Source: Caldilineaceae bacterium
GTDB lineage: Bacteria; Chloroflexota; Anaerolineae; Caldilineales; Caldilineaceae
Length of the DNA stretch: 33,311 nt
Assembly: GCA_019637645.1 (NCBI GenBank)
Contig: JAHBVH010000090.1
Span: forward strand, 1-33,311
Direction of reading: 5' to 3'
Positions within the stretch are counted from its first letter, which is position 1. Each line of letters starts with the position of its first letter. Below, one piece after another: positions 7,871 to 14,824 of this stretch. The notes below the pieces were generated by a model. It had not been told where the DNA came from. It ran no database searches and saw only the letters and a program-made list of their open reading frames with translations. The translations under genes and the position numbers were made by a program.

Positions 7871-10270
7871 TCATGGTAGCGCCAGCGTGGCAAGCACGAT
7901 TGTACTCCCTGCTGCTGTCGCTTCCCCAACGACCGGGAGACGTTCCCCGGTCTGCCAATTGTAAATACTCAGCAAAACGCGATAGGTACCCGTCGCCATG
8001 GGCGGCACCAACAGCGTTTGCGTATCTTGCAGCCGTTCCCCCGGCAACCAGGTTGTCATGGGCCGCAGGCCAATGGCGTCCGTGGGCTGCCAATCATGTT
8101 GTGCCACTTTGTTGCCCGCACTGTCAAAGAGTTGGGCCGAAAGGGCATAGTCAAACGGAATCGGCTGCTCGCCCGCCTGCCAATCCAACGTAAAGGTCAA
8201 GGGACCGCCATCTGGGCGCGGTTGCTCCACCACCGATACACCCCGCAATTGCAAAAGTTGATCGCCAATCGTAATCGCTAAAGGTTGTGTTGGTTCGTCC
8301 GTGGTCGGCTCGATCGATACCCATTGGCCGGTGCCCCACACCGTAGATCGCCAGTGGTAGCCACCCAGCCGCACGACCGTCTGCTGCTCGAACGCGGGCA
8401 GCGTTGGCATAGGAGCGGAAGTCAATGGCAAGCGCTGACCCGTTGTCCAGCCCTCTTCGCCTTGGTAGACCCCAAGTTGCAAAACAAATTGGTCGGTATC
8501 GAGCGTCCACGGCAAGCTCTGCACCAAGACCGTTTCGCCCGGCTGCCACTTGGATGTAGGATACCACAAAGTAGCAATTGGCTGATAAAATTGATTATCG
8601 TAGAGGAGCGCGCCATCGCTGGCTTGGTAGGCCAGATAGAAGCGATAGTCGGCGGTCAGCGGCTGTAGCGCCTGCCAATAGAGCTGCACGACCAACTCAC
8701 CCTGGGCGTCAGTCACCACTTGGTAATCCACCAATTGTAGCTGATCACCAAAGGTCGGCAATGGCGTCGCCAACGGCTGATGGGCGGGCCGCCGAAAGGC
8801 ACTGTAGAAGGCCGCGGGGGGCTCCGTCAGGCTTGCCCCTTGCCGTAATAACAGATAGCCATCGGCCGCGGCAGCGATCCCAAAGCCCCGCTGGAGGAGA
8901 TCTTGAACACTTGTATAGAGATCATTGGGATGTTGCGGCCACGCCGGTCCAGTCACATCTACAAACACGGTGTCCGCATCATCGATCCGGGGGAAAATAT
9001 AGATCGTCTCGCGCCCAGCCACATGCGGATCGAGGCGATCCTGGGCCGAAACCTTGGCCTCCGGCGGAATCTGGGCCATGATCGACGCGGCTTGTCGATG
9101 ATGATCGGTTACGGTAAAGAGGCGATAGTTCGCTCCCCCAGGCAGATAACCACCCACGCGTTGGGCAGAGAGCGCGCCAGCGAGCAGAATGATCAAACAG
9201 AGCCAGGTTGTCGGCACCCGTAGCCATGGCTGCCAGTGGGCAAGCGCCTGTTGCAACCGAGCAGTCCCCATAATACTGGCCAGGAAGACAAAGGGGACCA
9301 GTGGCGCGACATAGATTAAGGTATAGACCTGATGCATGGGCGGAAAATCCGCCAACAGGTTAATAGCTAATGACGGTAGGGCCAGCAGGAAGACCTCGGG
9401 TGCGAGCAAGGCCAGAAAACCAACGGGCTGGAGCAAATCGCGCAGATAGAGCCAACTTTGGGCACGCTCTAGTTGTGCCCCCACCAGCCCTGGCTGGGTC
9501 AGCAAGGCCATGACTTTTTGGAGCGGCGTTTCGCCTAGATAGTCATAGCGGCCCCAATGGATGTTGCCATCGGCAAAGAGCTGCTGCACAACCAATACAG
9601 CCCCCAGCGACCAGCCCGCGCCTAAGAGTATGGTAATGAGCCCAACACGATAGCGCCGCAACCAGAGCAGCGCATAGCCCCCCATCATCAAGAGCAGCAG
9701 ACCCATCTCCTCTTTACAACTGGCGGCCAGCAGCGCAAAACAGGCATACCACCCCATACGCCCCACGACCAGAAAATAGAAGGCCGCCATGAGAAAAGTC
9801 GGGGCGAGGGTCACCGGATGAAATTCGAGCCAGTTCGCGCCTTGGATGGAGGGGTTTAGCAGAAAAGCCAGCGCAAAGCCCAAGGCCAGCCACTCCTGTT
9901 GCAACTTCCAGCGGGCCAGGGCAAAGAGCGGCAAGGCCCCCAACGCCACTACCACCGATTGGAGGATCAGCAAGGTTTCCGGCCCGTCGTAGAGCCAATA
10001 GAGCACGGCAATGGGCAGGAGGATCGGCTCGACATGCAAACTCAGGCGGGCCCCTGGCGCGCCCGAGGTGCCGGGCTGATTACTCATCTGGAAGAGGCGA
10101 CCCTGCGCTGTATTCCAGACCGTCTGATGCAAGTTGCCCAAGTCGAGGGCGCGTGCTTCAAAGGCCGCGTAGCGAGTCAGGGTGAGGGTACTAAAAAAGC
10201 TGGCGTAGGCGACAATCGCCAACACCAGCAGGAAACGCGGTAGGGAACGCCAGGAAAGGGAAAGAGACAC
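7871..10270 (-). CDS. DUF2079 family polytopic membrane protein, GT-C-like
   Basis: A 799-residue protein. The N-terminal half (~1-380) holds about ten hydrophobic spans, starting with LPRFLLVLAIVAYASFFSTL. It has the DUF2079 signatures LDLGNLHQTVWNTAQGRLF near residue 45 and WLEFHPVTLAPTFL near 150. The family resembles membrane glycosyltransferases of the GT-C fold, but its reaction is not established. The C-terminal half is soluble and beta-rich, with repeated patterns such as VVQLYWQALQPL, VVRLGGYHW and LTFTLDWQAGEQPI, probably outside the membrane. The start is GTG 10270, 16 bases after the wzz-like stop, with GAGG about 14 bases upstream. An in-line 126-base gap leads to the kinase-like gene. 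A role in moving or adding sugars to exopolysaccharide is inferred from the operon. Confidence 0.85.
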   Translation of the reverse strand: MSLSLSWRSLPRFLLVLAIVAYASFFSTLTLTRYAAFEARALDLGNLHQTVWNTAQGRLFQMSNQPGTSGAPGARLSLHVEPILLPIAVLYWLYDGPETLLILQSVVVALGALPLFALARWKLQQEWLALGFALAFLLNPSIQGANWLEFHPVTLAPTFLMAAFYFLVVGRMGWYACFALLAASCKEEMGLLLLMMGGYALLWLRRYRVGLITILLGAGWSLGAVLVVQQLFADGNIHWGRYDYLGETPLQKVMALLTQPGLVGAQLERAQSWLYLRDLLQPVGFLALLAPEVFLLALPSLAINLLADFPPMHQVYTLIYVAPLVPFVFLASIMGTARLQQALAHWQPWLRVPTTWLCLIILLAGALSAQRVGGYLPGGANYRLFTVTDHHRQAASIMAQIPPEAKVSAQDRLDPHVAGRETIYIFPRIDDADTVFVDVTGPAWPQHPNDLYTSVQDLLQRGFGIAAAADGYLLLRQGASLTEPPAAFYSAFRRPAHQPLATPLPTFGDQLQLVDYQVVTDAQGELVVQLYWQALQPLTADYRFYLAYQASDGALLYDNQFYQPIATLWYPTSKWQPGETVLVQSLPWTLDTDQFVLQLGVYQGEEGWTTGQRLPLTSAPMPTLPAFEQQTVVRLGGYHWRSTVWGTGQWVSIEPTTDEPTQPLAITIGDQLLQLRGVSVVEQPRPDGGPLTFTLDWQAGEQPIPFDYALSAQLFDSAGNKVAQHDWQPTDAIGLRPMTTWLPGERLQDTQTLLVPPMATGTYRVLLSIYNWQTGERLPVVGEATAAGSTIVLATLALP

Positions 10271-10286
10271 TGATCGGACAGAGCCC

Positions 10287-11006
10287 TCAAGCCGTTTTCG
10301 GCGCGCCTAAGCGCGTTGGTTGTGGCGTTGGGGTCGTTGCTTCGCGCAGCCGGCTGGCGACCGGAATCGCGGCGAGGACAGGTAGGCCCAAGGCACGTTC
10401 CGCCGCGGCCGGGGTGCGCAAGAGGTCTGCCTCCATCCAGGTCAGCGCTAGCACCAGGGTGATCCCCAACAACATACCCAGAACAGCCCCGGCAATGGCG
10501 TTGATCTCCGGTTTGGGTTGGATCTGGTCATAGCCAATGGCATTGCTGCGCACTTTGACTTCGATCCGGTTATCCTTATCTTGCTGGGCATAGTAGGCCG
10601 TGCGCTCTTGTTCAAAAAGCTGGGCAAGCCCCAAGGCCATCTGCCGCGCCACTTCGCCATCGCCGTTGCGCGCTTCGATCTTAATGGCAAAATTATCCGT
10701 TTCCGGCGCAACTTCTACGTTAGCGAGGAACGCATTGGGATCTTGATCAAGCTTGGCGTTGGAGATGGCGGCTTGGGCATTTTCATAGGTCTTGAGATTC
10801 AGGGCAAAGTTACGGAGCAGATCTTTGGCGGTATTGCCCAAGCCCCAATCGGGCCGCGCCGGGACAGTGCTCACATAGACGGTCGCGCGATAGACATCCT
10901 TTTGTAGGTAGCTAATGCCATAGGCCGCCACCGCCGCGAAAAGGGCCGCCACCACCACAATCCAACCACGTTGGCGAATAATGCGAATATATTCTTGAAT
11001 GGTCAT
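10287..11006 (-). CDS. Wzz/CapA-type polysaccharide chain-length determinant
   Basis: An inner-membrane co-polymerase that sets chain length and partners a BY-kinase. It has 239 residues: MTIQEYIRIIRQRGWIVVVA opens with the typical Wzz start and leads into TM1 (~14-33). A periplasmic domain follows (~34-165), and TM2 is at ~168-190 (INAIAGAVLGMLLGITLVLA, with the Pro-rich PKPEINAIAG entry seen in Wzz proteins). A cytosolic tail of ~50 residues ends with a Thr/Pro-rich stretch. The ribosome site AAGGAA is well placed before ATG 11006. It is the first gene of the minus-strand series; the possible promoter lies in the 415-base region upstream. There is no fused kinase domain, so the separate CpsD-like protein would be its partner. 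Confidence 0.88.
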   Translation of the reverse strand: MTIQEYIRIIRQRGWIVVVAALFAAVAAYGISYLQKDVYRATVYVSTVPARPDWGLGNTAKDLLRNFALNLKTYENAQAAISNAKLDQDPNAFLANVEVAPETDNFAIKIEARNGDGEVARQMALGLAQLFEQERTAYYAQQDKDNRIEVKVRSNAIGYDQIQPKPEINAIAGAVLGMLLGITLVLALTWMEADLLRTPAAAERALGLPVLAAIPVASRLREATTPTPQPTRLGAPKTA

Positions 11007-11082
11007 TCTATTTCCTTATCTCAATAGCCGCAGCATGATCAGGGGGATAGGGTCTGTTTGCTTGTTCCTTCCAGACGCCATT

Positions 11083-11110
11083 GTCGAGCAAACTGAGTCG
11101 AGCAAACTGA
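11083..11110. repeat. 14-bp tandem duplication upstream of the polysaccharide operon
   Basis: GTCGAGCAAACTGA occurs twice in direct tandem at 11083-11096 and 11097-11110, in the leader or promoter region of the wzz-like gene. It looks like a recent short duplication; a regulatory role is unproven. Confidence 0.8.
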
Positions 11111-11157
11111 AAGCGGCTTCTCGCTGGCATGATACCGGCCATTGCCCAGCTCGGCCT

Positions 11158-11163
11158 ATTGTA
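11158..11163 (-). promoter_or_regulatory. Candidate extended -10 promoter for the polysaccharide operon
   Basis: Read on the minus strand, the bases give TGTTACAAT, an extended -10 (TGn + TACAAT), about 150 bases before the wzz-like ATG. No good -35 is spaced upstream. The implied long leader would include the 14-bp tandem repeat. Confidence 0.3.
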
Positions 11164-11273
11164 ACAGAATTACCCCGAAATGCATAGTGACCGCCAAATG
11201 AATCAGCATATCGATGGAAACCGGTAGAGATCTAACAGATCAAGCGGCGCTTTCGTGGGAGACTAATGCGCCC

Positions 11274-11299
11274 TTTGCCAAGTAGATTGGCAAATTTTT
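11274..11299 (+). terminator. Orphan rho-independent terminator-like hairpin
   Basis: TTTGCCAA (11274-11281) pairs with TTGGCAAA (11287-11294) around the loop GTAGA, followed by TTTTT. The shape is right for plus-strand termination, but no plus-strand gene lies upstream back to 7000, so it may end a small RNA or be a chance hairpin. Confidence 0.45.
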
Positions 11300-11330
11300 C
11301 GTAAAGTCTAGCTAACGTATCAACCAGGAA

Positions 11331-11376
11331 ATTGTGCCGCCCAAAGCACGCCATAACGCGTTTTGGGCGGCACAAT
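11331..11376. repeat. Large perfect inverted repeat in front of the lipoprotein gene
   Basis: Two 15-base arms, ATTGTGCCGCCCAAA (11331-11345) and its complement (11362-11376), flank a 16-base centre. ACGC/GCGT in the centre extends the pairing after a 2-base bulge. There is no T-run on either side, so a terminator is unlikely. It could be a REP-like element, a cruciform, or an operator for the lipoprotein gene starting 45 bases downstream. Confidence 0.85.
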
Positions 11377-11421
11377 CCCCATGCCGTAGCGTCTGCACGC
11401 CATGGGATCAGAAAGGATCAA

Positions 11422-11943
11422 ATGATGGTAAAACCGCTAAAACCGCTCCGTTATTATCAACTAGCTTGTATCGCGCTCGTGATGCTCGCGGTCACGGGCT
11501 GTGGGCTACTCAACTTTGGCTTGAACACCCGCGCACTGACCATTACCGTAAACTTGGATGAGACTCTTCTCAACCGGATCTTGACCCAGGCCCAAGAAAG
11601 CGTCGCGACGGTCAACGGTACCGAACTCCTGGGCGAAATCACCGAAATTGATTTCCAAGCACCAGACACGATTCGCGTCTTTGGCACACACAACCAAAAT
11701 GGAAATCGGCTCGAAGGCAGTTTTGATCTGCAAACCGGGCTGGAACAGGGTGCGCTCAAAGCCAGCATCAGCGCCGTCAATATCCCTGGGATTACCTTAG
11801 AGAGCCCTGTGATCCAACAGATCAACAGCGCCTTGAGCAGTGCTTTTTCCGAACAGATCTCGCAGCAACAGGAAGGTGCGATCTCGAGTGTCACTGTCAC
11901 CGCAGATGCGCTCTCCTTGGTGATCGAAGTTCCCTTCCGCTAG
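11422..11943 (+). CDS. Putative lipoprotein of unknown function
   Basis: A 173-residue exported protein. The start has two adjacent ATGs (11422 and 11425) after AAAGGA; the second has the better spacing. The N-terminus is a lipoprotein signal: basic start (KPLKPLRYYQ), hydrophobic core (LACIALVMLAV) and lipobox V-T-G-C with the lipid-carrying Cys at 27. The mature part begins with Gly-Leu-Leu and is rich in alternating hydrophobic residues (ALTITVNLDETLLNRI; SSVTVTADALSLVIEVPF), which suggests a beta-rich lipid- or polymer-binding fold, but I recognise no family. A longer frame back to 11332 would run through the inverted repeat and lacks a signal peptide at its start, so it is rejected. Divergent from the exopolysaccharide series. 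Confidence 0.75.
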   Translation: MMVKPLKPLRYYQLACIALVMLAVTGCGLLNFGLNTRALTITVNLDETLLNRILTQAQESVATVNGTELLGEITEIDFQAPDTIRVFGTHNQNGNRLEGSFDLQTGLEQGALKASISAVNIPGITLESPVIQQINSALSSAFSEQISQQQEGAISSVTVTADALSLVIEVPFR

Positions 11944-11955
11944 ATCACTGCTAAC

Positions 11956-11990
11956 CAAAGCACCTTGTTGGGTGCACCTTTGTTTTCTGT
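11956..11990 (+). terminator. Probable terminator after the lipoprotein gene
   Basis: CAAAG-CACC pairs with GGTG-(CAC bulge)-CTTTG around a 6-base loop (11956-11982), followed by TTTTCT. It sits 13 bases after the lipoprotein stop. Confidence 0.45.
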
Positions 11991-12027
11991 ACCTTTGTTG
12001 TCTGCACCTTTGTTGTCTGCACCTTTG
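11974..12027. repeat. 15-bp tandem repeat, about 3.6 copies
   Basis: Units starting GCACCTTTGTTTTCT, GTACCTTTGTTGTCT and GCACCTTTGTTGTCT lie head to tail at 11974, 11989 and 12004, then a partial unit at 12019. It is between convergent genes and overlaps the terminator above. Confidence 0.85.
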
Positions 12028-12074
12028 CCGATGGCGCTACCGCCTATGCAGACAACAATTGCCCCTGGCTACCC

Positions 12075-12911
12075 CTATAAATAAGCCGCCACAACGTCGC
12101 GCTCTAGCTGCAAACCGAGCCATTCCTGATCATCGGGGCCATCGTAAATGAGCGAATGGGGGCCAGCAAAATCTATTGCCTGACACAATTCCAAGCAGCG
12201 CACATAGTCGGCTTGGTCCATCTGTCCTGGCCCGGCAAAATAGGCTTTGGCATGCGTCGATTCGGCGCGCGGCAGAATTTGCGCCAAGTCTTCATATTTG
12301 GTAGGACCGCCCCAGTTGCCAAAATCGGCCAGCAGCCCAATCTGATCCAACCCGTCTAACACCTGTAGCACATACTCAGGCTTGGTCAGCAGATTCTGCC
12401 AGTTTTCCGTCATCAAGCGCACCCCCCGTTGCTCGGCATAGTCGGCCAGCCGTGCCAAGCGCGTATGGCTTGCGGCCAGGGTCGCCGTCGTCGCCGTCGC
12501 CTTACCAGCGCTGACCCGCGCCCGGGTTGCGCCCAGCGCCGCGGCCACATCGATCCACCCCTCAATCCAGGCAACTTCAGCATCGGCTTGGGTGGGGTGG
12601 GTAATGTCACCAGCGTCAATGAGCAATTGCCAGAGCGTAACCTCAGCTTCTTCTAGGGCTGTGCGTAGTTCTTGTAAATAGGCGGCCGCGCGGCTAGGCA
12701 AATGAAAATGGCAGATCTCGACTTTGTGAATGCCAAAGGCGGCCAACTGTGCGGGCAGCGCCAGCAAAGAAAGCGCCCCCGGTGTTGCCGTGCGCGGCGG
12801 CACACCACCATTGGCTTCTGGGCCATAGGGCGTCAGGCGGCCCAAGGTCCGGTGTAGACTCCAGGTTGAAACAGCAAGCCGTTGCGCTGGCACAGTTTGG
12901 GTAGCTGGCAT
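12075..12911 (-). CDS. Xylose isomerase-like TIM-barrel protein (sugar phosphate isomerase/epimerase family)
   Basis: A 278-residue cytosolic protein of the AP-endonuclease-2/xylose-isomerase-like superfamily. Visible features are AVSTWSLHRTLG near the start, KVEICHFHLPS (~res 65), TENWQNLL (~165) with the metal-binding Glu, LLADFGNWG (~193) with Asp, and HAKAYFAG (~219) with His; these are the usual metal-ligand positions. The substrate cannot be read from sequence; family members isomerise or epimerise sugars or inositols. A strong ribosome site (AAAGGAG) precedes ATG 12911. It is a single gene, divergent from the metallo-hydrolase and convergent with the lipoprotein gene. Confidence 0.8.
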   Translation of the reverse strand: MPATQTVPAQRLAVSTWSLHRTLGRLTPYGPEANGGVPPRTATPGALSLLALPAQLAAFGIHKVEICHFHLPSRAAAYLQELRTALEEAEVTLWQLLIDAGDITHPTQADAEVAWIEGWIDVAAALGATRARVSAGKATATTATLAASHTRLARLADYAEQRGVRLMTENWQNLLTKPEYVLQVLDGLDQIGLLADFGNWGGPTKYEDLAQILPRAESTHAKAYFAGPGQMDQADYVRCLELCQAIDFAGPHSLIYDGPDDQEWLGLQLERDVVAAYL

Positions 12912-13142
12912 GAGTAGTCTCCTTTGGATTCAAGGCTGGGAAAGCAAAGCGCGGGGCATACGACTGGCCCCTTTTGTCAACAGTGCTGGCATTATCGCAT
13001 TTCTTGGGAAAGAGGTAAAATCCATCCCGAAGAGACGGTTAGAAAAGGAAGCAGCTGTGCTGGGGACAGGCCATGAACAGCCTTGGGTGGCGACTACAGA
13101 CGGCCGTCCCCGGCACAACTGCCTTCACTTGCGAGAAACAAC

Positions 13143-13910
13143 ATGAGTTCCGTTGCACACTTGACCTATATTGGTCATGCTACGCTTTTCATTGAAATGG
13201 ACGGCGTGCGCCTGCTGACCGATCCGATCTTATTGCAGCATGTCCGTGGCTTTTTGCTGCGCCATCGAATTGCGCCGCTGGTTCCAGTGGGGCCGGTGGA
13301 CGCCGTGCTGATCTCCCATCTGCACCTCGATCATTTTGATCTGCCCTCGCTGCGTCAGGTAGGGCAGGAGACGCTGCTCATTGCGCCGCGCGGCAGTGCG
13401 CCCTTGCTCCAGCGCCACGGCTTTCACCGCGTGATCGAACTTGGCGCCGGCGAACAGAGCCAAGTCGGGCCGCTTACCATTACGGCGACCTATGCCGATC
13501 ATGGTCGGCGCACGCCCTTTCGCCCAGCGCTCCATTGTCTTGGTTATCTGATCAAAGGGAGCCAATGCATCTACTTTGCTGGTGACACCGATCTCTTTCC
13601 TGGTATGGCAGCTTTGCGCGGTGGGCTCGACATGGCCCTGCTACCGGTTTGGGGGTGGGGGCCTAGATTGGGCGCTGGTCATATGAACCCAGAGCGGGCT
13701 GCCGAAGCCTTGACCCTCTTACAGCCCACCGTCGCGATCCCCATCCATTGGGGCACCTTACACCCACGTGGGATGGGCTGGTGGCAGCCGCGCTTTTTGA
13801 GCGCGCCCCCTCACCGCTTTGCCCACCATGCGCGCCAAGTCGCGCCGGATGTTCAGGTGAAAATTGTCAAGCCAGGCCACGCCGTTACGCTCAAACAGCA
13901 GCGCCCCTAG
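13143..13910 (+). CDS. Metallo-beta-lactamase-fold hydrolase (UlaG/NAPE-PLD-like)
   Basis: A 255-residue metal-dependent hydrolase. HLHLDH at 59-64 is the HxHxDH zinc motif, and further ligands are suggested by YADHG (~118), FAGDTDLFPG (~141) and PIHWGT (~200). GHATLFIEMDGVRLLTDP at the N-terminus and the DTDLF...HMNPERA pattern point to the UlaG/RomA-like branch, which hydrolyses lactones or phosphodiesters; the substrate is unknown. ATG 13143 is chosen because the protein begins there like its relatives; the frame extends back to 13083 without support. The ribosome site is only GAGAAA. It is a lone gene, divergent from the TIM-barrel gene. Confidence 0.85.
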   Translation: MSSVAHLTYIGHATLFIEMDGVRLLTDPILLQHVRGFLLRHRIAPLVPVGPVDAVLISHLHLDHFDLPSLRQVGQETLLIAPRGSAPLLQRHGFHRVIELGAGEQSQVGPLTITATYADHGRRTPFRPALHCLGYLIKGSQCIYFAGDTDLFPGMAALRGGLDMALLPVWGWGPRLGAGHMNPERAAEALTLLQPTVAIPIHWGTLHPRGMGWWQPRFLSAPPHRFAHHARQVAPDVQVKIVKPGHAVTLKQQRP

Positions 13911-13980
13911 TCGCTACTTTTTTTGCTGGTGCTTTGACGGCAGGCTCAAGCCCAAGTACAATAATCACAATATCGTTTTG

Positions 13981-14029
13981 TGCTGGGGTAACGTGCTTAC
14001 CTATTATGCTGGGGTAATGTGCTTGCCTA
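13981..14029. repeat. Imperfect 22-bp direct repeat in the gap before the TlpA-like gene
   Basis: Near-identical 22-base copies at 13981-14002 and 14008-14029 (beginning TGCTGGGGTAA) differ at two bases, with a period of 27. No gene is seen in this ~190-base gap. Confidence 0.8.
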
Positions 14030-14102
14030 GGAGCCGATGCCCCTATCTATGTCGACTACCCCAGCTGGGTAAATCAGTGGGCGGAAAGTATTGAGAGATC
14101 GT

Positions 14103-14648
14103 ATGACTATGACCTTGCGGCGGATCAACTACTGGTACGGCCTTTTTTGGATTATTTTACTCCTTGGCAGCTATTGGGTCTGGATGAACCGGGTCACGAC
14201 ACCTGTTACCGCCAGTGGACGGTCACCCCAAGCCGCGCTTGAGCACCCGGCACCGGATTTTAGCCTCACCACCCTCACCGGTGAAACCTTTTCGCTCAGC
14301 GCAGTGCGCGGCACGCCTGTGGTCTTAAATTTCTGGGCAACGTGGTGTGGCCCCTGTCAACGCGAACTACCCGCTCTACAAGCTGCCGCCGAACGCTATG
14401 GTGATCGCGTCTTGATCATTGGCGTTGATCAAGGTGAAGCCCCCGAAATCGTGCAACGCTATGTCGATCAACTTGGGTTGACCTTCCCTATTCCGCTTGA
14501 TACCGAATTTACCGTCAGCGACCAGTACAATGTCCGCGGGCTGCCCACCACCTATTTTATCGATGGTGAGGGAATCATCCGTCACCTGTGGTTAGGCGAG
14601 ATGAATAGTATCACCTTGGCAGAAGGGGTGGCACAGATTTTGCCCTAA
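14103..14648 (+). CDS. TlpA/ResA-type membrane-anchored thiol-disulfide oxidoreductase
   Basis: Reduces disulfides outside the cytoplasmic membrane, as in cytochrome c maturation. It has 181 residues from ATG 14103: a single N-terminal membrane segment (FWIILLLGSYWVW, ~15-27), then a thioredoxin fold. APDFSLTTLTGETFSLSAVRG (50-70) is the AhpC/TSA-TlpA entry, FWATWCGPC (77-85) has the CxxC active site, and YNVRGLPTTYFID near residue 140 carries the cis-Pro loop. The start is uncertain: TTG 14091 follows GGCGGAAAG closely, while ATG 14103 and 14109 have weaker ribosome sites. No cytochrome or CcdA gene is nearby, so the partner is unknown. Confidence 0.9.
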   Translation: MTMTLRRINYWYGLFWIILLLGSYWVWMNRVTTPVTASGRSPQAALEHPAPDFSLTTLTGETFSLSAVRGTPVVLNFWATWCGPCQRELPALQAAAERYGDRVLIIGVDQGEAPEIVQRYVDQLGLTFPIPLDTEFTVSDQYNVRGLPTTYFIDGEGIIRHLWLGEMNSITLAEGVAQILP

Positions 14649-14661
14649 GGAAATCGCTACG

Positions 14662-14811
14662 TGCGTACATGCCGGGGACGCGCCAGCTTACTGCGTACAT
14701 GCCGGGGACGCGCCAGTTAGAAGTCATGCGGTGGGAATAGCTGTTGGCGCGTCCCCGGCATGTCTAGAAGTCATGCGGTGGGAATAGCTGCTGGCGCGTC
14801 CCCAGCATGTC
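14662..14811. repeat. Compound direct and inverted repeat cluster
   Basis: Two copies of TGCGTACATGCCGGGGACGC + GCCAG (14662-14686, 14692-14716; period 30) are followed by two 47-bp tandem copies (14718-14764, 14765-14811; two differences). Each 47-bp copy ends with the reverse complement of the first element: the 19-base arm at 14667-14685 and 14697-14715 matches 14745-14763 perfectly and 14792-14810 with one change. It fills the 176 bases between convergent genes and could fold into large hairpins. It may be a mobile-repeat relic or a bidirectional transcription block. Confidence 0.9.
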
Positions 14812-14824
14812 TGTAACAGCTGAT

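Larger units (their letters stand above)
11007..11421. other. 415-bp non-coding region between divergent wzz-like and lipoprotein genes
   Basis: No credible gene is present. It holds a 14-bp tandem repeat, a candidate minus-strand extended -10, an orphan plus-strand terminator-like hairpin and a 15-bp-arm inverted repeat, each listed separately. A small RNA ending at 11299 is possible. Confidence 0.5.

Noticed and set aside
11332..11421. Upstream extension of the lipoprotein gene
   Set aside because: It runs through the inverted repeat and would bury the lipoprotein signal 50 residues inside the protein.
14662..14811. Cluster of repeats as a CRISPR array
   Set aside because: Repeats occur in both orientations with different periods (30 and 47 bp) and no unique spacers of regular size; no cas genes are near.
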